Shown here in pieces: positions 1 through 5,148 of a stretch of 5,148 bases of DNA. The position numbers were made by a program, and so were the translations under genes. The DNA is from an uncultured Alphaproteobacteria bacterium (lineage in GTDB: Bacteria; Pseudomonadota; Alphaproteobacteria; GCA-2731375), in the NCBI GenBank assembly GCA_913049615.1, contig CAJWZI010000165.1, forward strand, positions 1 to 5,148, given 5' to 3'. The notes beneath the pieces are model-generated. The model did no database searches and was not told the origin of the DNA. It worked only from the letters and a program-made list of their open reading frames with translations. Positions within the stretch are counted from its first letter, which is position 1; each line of letters starts with the position of its first letter.

Positions 1-60
1 CAATACGGTCACACGAAGGGGCCTGAAAGTGCTATAATTTGGGTTCAAGCTAGATCGTGA
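1..60 (+). CDS. Possible 3' end of an unidentified gene, cut by the window edge
   Basis: The first forward frame is open from the window edge for 19 codons and ends at a TGA at 58-60. The peptide (begins QYGHTKGP, ends WVQARS) is too short to assign to a family. The reason to list it is its junction: the TGA shares its last base with the ATG of the next open frame (TGATG), an arrangement common between translationally coupled genes. It would converge on the SDR gene. It may equally be chance, or the first half of a gene broken by a frameshift near position 57. Sequence to the left of the window would settle it. Confidence 0.17.
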   Translation, partial: QYGHTKGPESAIIWVQARS

Positions 61-227
61 TGGGCGCCGCGATCCAACGAATAGATCCCAGAAATCTGCT
101 GAAATTCTATAGTGGGTATGATTACGAAGTCGTAACTCAGTTGGGAGAGCGCCTGAATGGCATTCAAGTAATTGGCGGTTCAATTCCACCTGTCTCCACC
201 AAGGTTTCCAAGCGGTTGACCGATTGA
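60..227 (+). CDS. Small hypothetical protein or gene remnant (55 aa)
   Basis: An open frame of 55 codons runs from ATG at 60 to TGA at 225-227. The protein starts MGAAIQRIDPRN and ends KVSKRLTD. Its composition is balanced and protein-like, with an aromatic patch (FYSGYDY) followed by a hydrophobic, glycine-rich segment (GIQVIGGSIPP). I recognise no family. There is no convincing Shine-Dalgarno before the ATG, but the start overlaps the stop of the preceding open frame as TGATG, so coupled translation is possible. It is convergent with the SDR gene, whose stop lies 53 nt away. Alternatives are the C-terminus of a larger gene carrying a frameshift around 50-60, or a chance frame. An antisense frame is also open across most of this stretch, which weakens the coding argument. 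Confidence 0.3.
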   Translation: MGAAIQRIDPRNLLKFYSGYDYEVVTQLGERLNGIQVIGGSIPPVSTKVSKRLTD

Positions 228-279
228 CGGCTTGCTCGTTTAACTTCTCTAACTATGGGCGCGGTCAGATAACCTAACC

Positions 280-1011
280 CTATAAGGCGCAATAGCCGCC
301 ATCAACGGGGATGGTGACGCCAGTGATAAAGCTGGCCACGTCGTTTGAGGCTAGGAATAGGGCGGTGCCAGCCATCTCCTCTGGCTGGCCCCAACGGTCC
401 ATGGGCGTGCGTTGAACGATAGGGTCGGCTACAGCGGAATTATTCTGTATCGGCTCAGTCATCTTGGTGTTGATCCAGCCTGGAGCAATGGAATTAACGC
501 GAACGCCGTCGCTGGCCCACAGCGCGCCTAATGTCTTGGTCATTTGTAAGATCGCTGATTTCGAGGCGCCGTAACCTGGCACACGAGGCGATCCAAAATA
601 TGAGGTCATGGAGGCGATATTGACGATGGAGCCCTGTGCCGACTTCAACAAAGGGTGCAGGCGGTGGCACAGACGATAGACCGCGTTTAAGTTGATGTCG
701 ATGGTGGCTTCAAAATTCTCAGGCTTCAGTGCCTCTTCATTACGGAAAGTCATGCCCGCGTTATTGACCAGCACATCAAGCCTGTTGAATGAAGCGGCCA
801 GGGCTTCGATTCTATCCACATCGAGCATATTGACTCCGTAGTAGATGAAGGCCGATAGATCCGCTGGATAGCCATCGGGTTCGGGCGCGGTCCCGGTCAC
901 CGTCACCGTCGCACCCGCATGCAAGAAACCCTGGGCGATCGCCAAACCAATGCCGCTGGAGCCGCCCGTTACCAGAACTAATTTATCGGAAAAATCAAAT
1001 TGTGTGCTCAT
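280..1011 (-). CDS. SDR family NAD(P)-dependent oxidoreductase
   Basis: A 243-residue classical short-chain dehydrogenase/reductase, a cytosolic single-domain Rossmann enzyme that interconverts alcohols and ketones with NAD(P)(H). Counting from the ATG at 1011, the cofactor-binding TGGSSGIG is at residues 15-22, NNAG at 83-86 and the active-site tetrad at Asn107, Ser134, Tyr147 and Lys151 (YGASK). PG with the downstream Thr (APGWINTKM) and the terminal PVDGGY motif are also present, so the enzyme looks complete and active at normal family length. The second beta strand ends in TGT rather than the Asp typical of strict NAD enzymes, so cofactor preference is open. The frame extends 6 codons upstream to a TTG at 1029. 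I prefer the ATG because it fits the usual short N-terminus, although its nearest GGA is 13 nt away and neither start has a strong Shine-Dalgarno. Resemblance to FabG-like reductases does not fix the substrate. Confidence 0.93.
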   Translation of the reverse strand: MSTQFDFSDKLVLVTGGSSGIGLAIAQGFLHAGATVTVTGTAPEPDGYPADLSAFIYYGVNMLDVDRIEALAASFNRLDVLVNNAGMTFRNEEALKPENFEATIDINLNAVYRLCHRLHPLLKSAQGSIVNIASMTSYFGSPRVPGYGASKSAILQMTKTLGALWASDGVRVNSIAPGWINTKMTEPIQNNSAVADPIVQRTPMDRWGQPEEMAGTALFLASNDVASFITGVTIPVDGGYCAL

Positions 1012-1054
1012 AGCGTAATGTTTATCCAATTTTCTTTCGACGTGGGCCTTTGGA

Positions 1055-1081
1055 GAGGATATCGCTCGTCAAGGTATCCTC
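1055..1081. repeat. Inverted repeat GAGGATA-N13-TATCCTC
   Basis: The arms GAGGATA (1055-1061) and TATCCTC (1075-1081) are exact reverse complements separated by 13 nt. On the minus-strand transcript the hairpin would be 7 bp with no following U-run, so it is a poor intrinsic terminator. Its place just downstream of the TATAAT at 1088-1093 and ahead of the SDR start fits an operator better. A 7-bp arm pair can arise by chance. Confidence 0.4.
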
Positions 1082-1085
1082 GGCA

Positions 1086-1098
1086 CAATTATAAATTG
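1086..1098. repeat. Short palindrome CAATT-ATA-AATTG over the candidate -10
   Basis: Five-base arms CAATT and AATTG flank a 3-nt centre and enclose the minus-strand TATAAT at 1088-1093. In AT-rich DNA such a small palindrome is easily accidental. It is noted because it coincides with the candidate promoter. Confidence 0.3.
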
Positions 1099-1126
1099 AA
1101 CTCGTCTTGCTAGCCTTGTCATCATT

Positions 1127-3463
1127 TTAACCACATTTAGAATAACCGCAGGAAACGCAAGTATCACAGCCTTCCAAGCGGATTAGGCCGGGGGTGCCGC
1201 ATTTGGTACAGCGGCGCAGGTGGCTGACTTCCTCGTTTTTCTTGCTTGCCGATGCCGAGGCCTGCAACGCCAGAGGCATGGCCTCGGCATCTGGATCCAA
1301 GTTTGGTTTAGCGATGAAACCGATGACGATCATGTGCCTCTCGATTACCTCGCCAATGGCGGCTAGTAAGGATGGCACGTATCGCCCATCGACCCAATAA
1401 CCTCCACGCGGGTCAAACACGGCTTTAAGCTCCTCCACTACGAAGGATACATCACCGCCCCGTCGGAACACGGCCGAGATCATACGGGTGAGCGCGACGG
1501 TCCAGGCAAAATGGTCCACGTTCTTGGAATTGATGAAAACCTCGAACGGGCGTACTCGGCCATCCTGAATAATGTCATTGATGGTGATGTAAATTCCGTG
1601 GTCGCTTTCCGGCCAGTTAATTTTGTATGTGCGGCCCTGCAAAGCGCCGGGGCGGGCCAACGGCTGGGTCATATAGACCACGCCACCAGCGTCCAGTTCA
1701 TCCCGGGGCCGGGCTTCGGGAGCCCCCAAAGGTAATTCCGGTTCTACCGGCAGCAGGGATTTCTCCTCAGTATCCGTCTCCAGCACCGCACCCGTCACTT
1801 CGTTGGGGCGGTAGGTGGTGCAGCCCTTACAGCCGGTGTCATAGGCCAGCATGTAGACGTCCTTGAAGGCCTCGAAGGTAATATTCTCGGGCAAATTGAT
1901 GGTCTTGGAGATGGAGGCGTCGATATATGTCTGCGCGGCGGCCTGCATACGTACGTGGTCTGAGGGTGTCAGTGCAGCGGTGGTAACAAAATAGTCAGGT
2001 AATTGCGCGGCCTCGCCAAACTGGGTTCGGTATTGACGATAGGCATAATCGCTAACTATTTCCTCTCGCCGGCTGCCGTCGGTCATGTTGACGTGCCGAC
2101 GGTAGGTGAAAGCAAAGACCGGCTCTAACCCTGAGGAAACATTATCCGCGAAAATAGAAATGGTGCCCGTAGGCGCGATGGAAGTCAGCAAGGCATTGCG
2201 AATGCCATGTTCGGCGATGGCAGTCCGGACATCATCATCCAGTTTGACATTTCCGTCGCTGGCTGGAAATGCCTTCCGCTCAAAAAGAGGAAAGGCGCCC
2301 TTCTCCTTGGCAAGATCCACACTGGCCAGATATGCGGCCCGTCGAACTTCGGCCAGCCAGGTATGCGTCAGGGCCACCGCCTGGTCCGAGCCGTAACGGG
2401 CACGGCAGAAAATCAATGCATCCGCCAGCCCGGTGATGCCCAAGCCAATGCGGCGCTTCGCCCGCGCCTCGTTTTCTTGTTCCGGAAGGGGAAATCGGGA
2501 GATATCAATGGCATTATCCAACATGCGAACAGCCGTCGTAACCAAATTGCGAAGGGCGTCGAGATCAAGGGCGGCGTCGGCGGTAAAAGAATTTCGCACC
2601 AACCGTGCCAGATTGACCGATCCCAGCAGGCACGCTCCATACGGAGGCAGCGGTTGCTCTCCGCAAGGATTTGTTGAATTGATAGTTTCACAATATCTTA
2701 AATTATTTCGTTGATTGATACGGTCGATGAAAATCACACCAGGTTCCGCATAGGCATAGGTGGCCCGCATGACGCGATCCCAGAGCTCACGGGCTTGTAC
2801 GGATTTGTAGGTGCGGCCGCCAAACTGCAGCTCCCATGCGTTGTCGTCCTTGATCGCCTGCATGAAGGCGTCGGTAACCAAGACAGAAAGGTTGAACATG
2901 CGTAAACGGCCCGGGTCCTGCTTGGCCTCGATAAAAGCCTCGATATCCGGGTGATCACAGCGCAAAGTGGCCATCATGGCACCCCGGCGATGGCCTGCCG
3001 ACATTATAGTTCGGCACATGGCGTCCCACACATCCATAAAGGTCAAGGGCCCGGAAGCGTCCGCGCCGACCCCTTCAACCGGTGCGCCGTTGGGCCTTAG
3101 GGTCGAGAAGTCATAGCCAATGCCGCCGCCTTGCTGCATGGTTAAGGCAGCTTCGCGTAGATTTTCAAAGATGCCAGACATATCGTCGGGTATCGTTCCC
3201 ATAACAAAACAATTAAACAGAGTGACATTTCGATCCGTACCGGCGCCTGCCAAAATGCGGCCGGCGGGCAAAAAGCGGAAATCTTCCAGGGCCTCGTAAA
3301 AGCGGTCCTGCCAATCCACTGGCCGCACTTCTGCGGCGGCCATGGCATCCGCCACCCGACGCCAGCTATCTTCGATGGTATCGTCCACTGACTGACCGTT
3401 GGCGCTTCTCAAACGGTATTTCATATCCCAGATCTGTTGGGAAATGGGCGCTACAGTCGGCAT
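1127..3463 (-). CDS. nrdJ: Adenosylcobalamin-dependent (class II) ribonucleoside-diphosphate reductase
   Basis: This 778-residue cytosolic enzyme reduces ribonucleotides (diphosphates in this subgroup) to deoxyribonucleotides for DNA synthesis. It uses coenzyme B12 to form a thiyl radical and so works with or without oxygen. The catalytic loop NPCGEQ gives Asn265, Cys267 (thiyl) and Glu269. Cys278 (YGACLLG) and Cys85 (FNCFV) fit the reducible pair of the Thermotoga-type enzyme, since 267 and 278 keep the family spacing of 11. A phosphate-binding PTGTIS lies at 431-436 and CKGCTTYR at 545-552. After an acidic/proline linker comes a TSCPD domain (about 610-712), then an Ala/Ser-rich linker and a Cys-rich tail (752-777). 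No N-terminal ATP-cone is present, so overall-activity control by dATP through that domain is not expected. ATG start; GAGG ends 5 nt upstream. It lies 78 nt after plsC and may have its own promoter. The gene looks intact. Confidence 0.96.
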   Translation of the reverse strand: MPTVAPISQQIWDMKYRLRSANGQSVDDTIEDSWRRVADAMAAAEVRPVDWQDRFYEALEDFRFLPAGRILAGAGTDRNVTLFNCFVMGTIPDDMSGIFENLREAALTMQQGGGIGYDFSTLRPNGAPVEGVGADASGPLTFMDVWDAMCRTIMSAGHRRGAMMATLRCDHPDIEAFIEAKQDPGRLRMFNLSVLVTDAFMQAIKDDNAWELQFGGRTYKSVQARELWDRVMRATYAYAEPGVIFIDRINQRNNLRYCETINSTNPCGEQPLPPYGACLLGSVNLARLVRNSFTADAALDLDALRNLVTTAVRMLDNAIDISRFPLPEQENEARAKRRIGLGITGLADALIFCRARYGSDQAVALTHTWLAEVRRAAYLASVDLAKEKGAFPLFERKAFPASDGNVKLDDDVRTAIAEHGIRNALLTSIAPTGTISIFADNVSSGLEPVFAFTYRRHVNMTDGSRREEIVSDYAYRQYRTQFGEAAQLPDYFVTTAALTPSDHVRMQAAAQTYIDASISKTINLPENITFEAFKDVYMLAYDTGCKGCTTYRPNEVTGAVLETDTEEKSLLPVEPELPLGAPEARPRDELDAGGVVYMTQPLARPGALQGRTYKINWPESDHGIYITINDIIQDGRVRPFEVFINSKNVDHFAWTVALTRMISAVFRRGGDVSFVVEELKAVFDPRGGYWVDGRYVPSLLAAIGEVIERHMIVIGFIAKPNLDPDAEAMPLALQASASASKKNEEVSHLRRCTKCGTPGLIRLEGCDTCVSCGYSKCG

Positions 3464-3541
3464 ATAGACCTCATTTGAAATATGCGAAAATTATTTCTGT
3501 TCTTGTTATGTACTATAACTGATATTTCGCCTGGGCAGGAA
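3464..3541 (-). promoter_or_regulatory. nrdJ: AT-rich leader between plsC and nrdJ
   Basis: This 78-nt gap is clearly more AT-rich than the flanking genes. On the minus strand it has a TATAGT (3512-3517) as a weak -10 candidate, but no recognisable -35 at the right distance (TTCCTG at 18 nt is the nearest). An inverted repeat GTTAT-N5-ATAAC spans 3505-3519 and overlaps that hexamer. The nrdJ Shine-Dalgarno GAGG is at 3469-3472. The gap is too short for a typical cobalamin riboswitch (around 200 nt), and I see no match to the NrdR box. A terminator for the upstream operon is not evident, so nrdJ may be transcribed from here, by read-through, or both. Confidence 0.3.
3469..3472 (-). promoter_or_regulatory. 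nrdJ: Shine-Dalgarno of nrdJ
   Basis: On the minus strand GAGG is followed by 5 nt and then ATG. This supports the chosen nrdJ start. Confidence 0.7.
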
Positions 3542-4273
3542 TCATATTTCAACGCCGGCTTCCGATTCAAGGGCCGTCGTGGCGTTTTCGATACAATTTT
3601 GCAGCAGGGCATCAAATTCTTTTCTCCGCAAGCCGGGGAGAATCGGCTCGAGATATTCCAGGACTATGGTACCAGGACGACGCATCAATTGGCGCCGAGG
3701 CCAGAAAAGTCCAGAGTTCAGCGCCACGGGCACCACGGGAACATCTAGACTGCGATAAAGCGCGGAAACGCCGGGTAGATACGGCACATCCTCGACTAAG
3801 GTCCCCGGCGAAGTCCGCGTTCCTTGGGGAAAAATCACAATTGATCGTCCCAGAGCGGTAGCGGATTTAGCGTCTTCCAACATTACGCGCAAGGCTTTGG
3901 CCCCGGCCTTACGGTTAACTGCGATCATGCGGGTCTTTCGGCATAACCAACCATAAATGGGTATCAGCAACAGCTCTCTTTTTAATACTATTGCCGGATT
4001 ATCCAGGATGATATGCCAGATCAGGGTATCCCAGACGGATTGGTGTTTCGCCGCGACGATTGTAGCTCCCTTTGGCCGATGCTCTAGTCCGCGGTATTCC
4101 ACATGGATACCCACCGTCAGTCCCATCAGGAAATTGACCCCATGTGCCCATTGCCGTTGACCCCAAATCGTCACTTGGAGGGGCAGTAACAGGGCAGGCG
4201 CAAACAATAAAACCATGAAAACCGACCAGAGATAGAATAGTCCATTGAATAGGTTTGATCGGATCACTCGCAT
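3542..4273 (-). CDS. plsC: 1-acyl-sn-glycerol-3-phosphate acyltransferase
   Basis: A 243-residue inner-membrane acyltransferase of the PlsC/LPLAT family. It transfers an acyl group to lysophosphatidic acid to give phosphatidic acid, the precursor of membrane phospholipids. The HX4D catalytic motif is HQSVWD (His77, Asp82). KREL...IPIYGW (98-109) precedes the motif II region around 114-121 (TRMIAVNR). The substrate-binding motif III reads FPQGTR (148-153), with Gln in place of the more common Glu. VPVALNSG (181-188) is motif IV. Residues about 12-32 form a hydrophobic membrane segment. Length is normal. It starts 9 nt after the ydcF-family gene, and its AGGA is 7 nt from the ATG and overlaps that gene's stop, so the two are co-transcribed and probably translationally coupled. 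Acyl-chain or acyl-donor preference, or another lysophospholipid as true acceptor, cannot be read from the sequence. Confidence 0.92.
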   Translation of the reverse strand: MRVIRSNLFNGLFYLWSVFMVLLFAPALLLPLQVTIWGQRQWAHGVNFLMGLTVGIHVEYRGLEHRPKGATIVAAKHQSVWDTLIWHIILDNPAIVLKRELLLIPIYGWLCRKTRMIAVNRKAGAKALRVMLEDAKSATALGRSIVIFPQGTRTSPGTLVEDVPYLPGVSALYRSLDVPVVPVALNSGLFWPRRQLMRRPGTIVLEYLEPILPGLRRKEFDALLQNCIENATTALESEAGVEI

Positions 4274-4280
4274 GACAACA

Positions 4281-4284
4281 TCCT
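4281..4284 (-). promoter_or_regulatory. plsC: Shine-Dalgarno of plsC overlapping the upstream stop codon
   Basis: The minus strand reads TAGGATGTTGTCATG. TAG ends the ydcF-family gene, AGGA shares two bases with it, and the plsC ATG follows after 7 nt. The overlap favours re-use of terminating ribosomes and confirms the plsC start. Confidence 0.65.
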
Positions 4285-4891
4285 AAATTGCGGGGCTAGT
4301 CAAGCGCACGCGGATGAGGCTGACCAAGAATTTGCTGTACTCCACTATCAGAAGTTTCAAGGTGCCTGGAAATAACCACCATTGATCTAGCTTTACCGAG
4401 ACCGGCATTACCGGTATGGGCTGGAAATCTACATCCGACATGGCTTGCCGAAATAACAGCAGGCTGCGTGGCATGTGATAAGAAGCCGTAACCAGGTGCA
4501 GACTGCGATAGCCATGATGTCGCGCCCACAACGAGGTCTCGATAGCGTTGCCGCGCGTGTCATGGGCTTGGTAGCCTAAATCTACACAACAGCTAAACAT
4601 TTCCGCTGCTTCGGCCTGAATGTCGCGTAATTCCACTGCCGAGATCCCCGATTTCACGCCTGATATAAGTAGCCGGGCGCCTCTGCCCGCTGCCAGCATC
4701 CGCAACCCCACCTGTAATCGTCCACGGCCACCGGTGAGAACTACGATGGCATCATTTATGCCAGGTTGCTGGGCCTGCCGCCGCGGCAATTCAGCTACAA
4801 AATGCAGAAATCCACCCAACCACAGAAATAACGCAACGAACACGCAAATATATAACACCTGTAGCCCGCTCAGCCTTTGTCCGGAGGCCAT
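4283..4891 (-). CDS. YdcF/ElyC/SanA-family (DUF218) membrane-anchored protein
   Basis: A 202-residue protein with one N-terminal membrane segment (about 12-33) and a DUF218 domain. Visible family landmarks are the first strand and glycine turn AIVVLTGGRGR (48-58), LLISG (74-78), the acidic/Asn segment DTRGNAIET (111-119), which includes the conserved N-x-x-E-T, and LVTASYHMPRS (133-143). In E. coli, family members ElyC and SanA affect envelope integrity and the barrier to vancomycin; the molecular activity of the family is poorly defined. A role in peptidoglycan or envelope maintenance here is inferred from family and from its place between ftsX and plsC. Membrane orientation is ambiguous because charged residues flank both ends of the segment. 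Cys101-Cys102 is an adjacent pair of unknown meaning. The ATG lies 3 nt after the ftsX stop; AAGGA (4903-4907) is 11 nt upstream, inside ftsX. Confidence 0.87.
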   Translation of the reverse strand: MASGQRLSGLQVLYICVFVALFLWLGGFLHFVAELPRRQAQQPGINDAIVVLTGGRGRLQVGLRMLAAGRGARLLISGVKSGISAVELRDIQAEAAEMFSCCVDLGYQAHDTRGNAIETSLWARHHGYRSLHLVTASYHMPRSLLLFRQAMSDVDFQPIPVMPVSVKLDQWWLFPGTLKLLIVEYSKFLVSLIRVRLTSPAI

Positions 4892-4894
4892 CGC

Positions 4895-5148
4895 TCAAGA
4901 GATCCTTGATAATTCGCGTAGCACCGTGTGACGGGCGGTGAAGGCTGTCAAAAGGGCTGCCAAGAATGGCAAAGACGCCAGCAGCAGTAGGCCCAAGGGG
5001 GTTAAGGTTAGATTATCCAACAAGGGGCCTTCCAAATCTCCGGCAAAGCTGGAGAGGTAATAAAGAGCCACAGCAGTCACGGCCAGTCCGATGAAACCGC
5101 CCTTCAATCCCGTGGTCAAGGCGCGCCATAAAAACAGACGAGCGATAT
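4895..5148 (-). CDS. ftsX: Cell division protein FtsX, C-terminal part (cut by window edge)
   Basis: The frame is open to the right edge, so only the last 83 or so residues are seen. The true start lies outside the window, and the TTG at 5119 is an internal Leu codon. FtsX is the permease-like membrane subunit that pairs with the ATPase FtsE at the septum and controls peptidoglycan hydrolases during division. The visible part has the family's end: an amphipathic lead-in (ARLFLWRALTTGLKGG), a membrane helix (about GFIGLAVTAVALYYLSSF), a short extracytoplasmic loop (DLEGPLLDNLTLTP), a last membrane helix (LGLLLLASLPFLAALLTAF) and a basic cytoplasmic tail TARHTVLREL. The GLKGG turn and the TAR.TVLR.L ending are what I recall for alphaproteobacterial FtsX. 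The adjacent YdcF-like and plsC genes support the call. ftsE is expected further right. Another FtsX/MacB-like permease is the alternative. Confidence 0.8.
   Translation of the reverse strand, partial: IARLFLWRALTTGLKGGFIGLAVTAVALYYLSSFAGDLEGPLLDNLTLTPLGLLLLASLPFLAALLTAFTARHTVLRELSRIS

Larger units (their letters stand above)
1012..1126 (-). promoter_or_regulatory. Intergenic control region between nrdJ and the SDR gene
   Basis: This gap of about 115 nt separates the nrdJ stop from the preferred SDR start. Read on the minus strand it contains a perfect TATAAT hexamer (1088-1093). I see no good TTGACA match at 16-18 nt upstream of it; the position for a 17-nt spacer reads AGGCTA. The TATAAT lies inside the short palindrome at 1086-1098, and a second inverted repeat at 1055-1081 covers where transcription would begin. 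This suggests a separate, possibly repressible SDR promoter, but the missing -35 leaves it unproven. I see no terminator hairpin with a U-run after nrdJ, so read-through from nrdJ is also possible. Confidence 0.33.

Noticed and set aside
1..252. Minus-strand frame open from 252 to the left edge
   Set aside because: The translation is rich in Arg, Ser and Trp with no motif or good start, and seems less protein-like than the opposing plus-strand frame.
217..267. TGACCG (217-222) / CGGTCA (262-267) as a terminator between the convergent genes
   Set aside because: The 6-bp arms are separated by 39 nt with no U-tract on either side, so a chance match is likely.
1055..1081. Inverted repeat as a rho-independent terminator of nrdJ
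   Set aside because: The stem is only 7 bp with a 13-nt loop and no U-run follows it on the minus-strand transcript.
2207..2677. 156-codon plus-strand open frame opposite nrdJ
   Set aside because: It lies wholly antisense to the conserved catalytic core of nrdJ, has no recognisable motif and is explained by codon bias of the real gene. The other antisense and shifted frames within nrdJ are rejected for the same reason.
3464..3541. Cobalamin riboswitch before the B12-dependent reductase
   Set aside because: The gap is far shorter than a cobalamin riboswitch, and I could not recognise a B12-box in it.
3482..3748. 88-codon plus-strand frame starting in the plsC-nrdJ gap
   Set aside because: It has a start in the gap and a hydrophobic beginning that looks like a signal peptide, but most of it is antisense to the 3' part of plsC, and the remainder of the peptide has no domain. 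A small antisense gene cannot be excluded but is not supported.
4620..4931. 103-codon plus-strand frame opposite the ydcF-like gene
   Set aside because: It is antisense to a clear DUF218 protein, rich in Pro/Arg/Asn and without motifs, which is typical of a shadow frame.
1..5148. CRISPR array, insertion sequence, tRNA/rRNA gene, toxin-antitoxin or defence system
   Set aside because: I saw no regularly spaced repeats, terminal inverted repeats, transposase motifs, cloverleaf or known defence domains on either strand.

Overview
The window reads as an ordinary stretch of chromosome from a Gram-negative bacterium, most likely an alphaproteobacterium of the Rhodospirillales type and possibly uncultivated. 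This rests on the gene order ftsX (tail) - ydcF-family gene - plsC, which I recall from that group, and on a B12-dependent class II ribonucleotide reductase. Base composition looks mid-range (roughly 50-55% GC by eye). Taxonomy is inference: no rRNA or other marker gene is present.

All confident genes are on the minus strand, so transcription runs from right to left. From the right edge: the C-terminal end of ftsX (cut by the window edge), a YdcF/DUF218 membrane-anchored protein starting 3 nt after it, and plsC starting 9 nt after that with its Shine-Dalgarno overlapping the previous stop. These three are one envelope/division operon. After a 78-nt AT-rich gap comes nrdJ, a full-length 778-residue adenosylcobalamin-dependent reductase with a TSCPD domain and a cysteine-rich C-terminal tail. 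After a further gap of about 115 nt comes a classical short-chain dehydrogenase/reductase (SDR). That gap holds a perfect TATAAT hexamer and two inverted repeats, so the SDR gene may have its own regulated promoter.

The left 279 bases contain no confident gene. On the plus strand, converging on the SDR gene, a 19-codon open tail ends in a TGATG overlap with a 55-codon open frame. This could be two coupled gene ends or a frameshifted remnant. I do not recognise the protein.

Functionally, FtsX, the YdcF-like protein and PlsC concern septation, envelope and phospholipid synthesis, while NrdJ supplies deoxyribonucleotides. The SDR substrate cannot be told from sequence. I found no mobile element, CRISPR array, RNA gene or defence-like system, and no evidence of an undescribed system. 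The most useful second looks are the left-edge small frames and the control region between nrdJ and the SDR gene.
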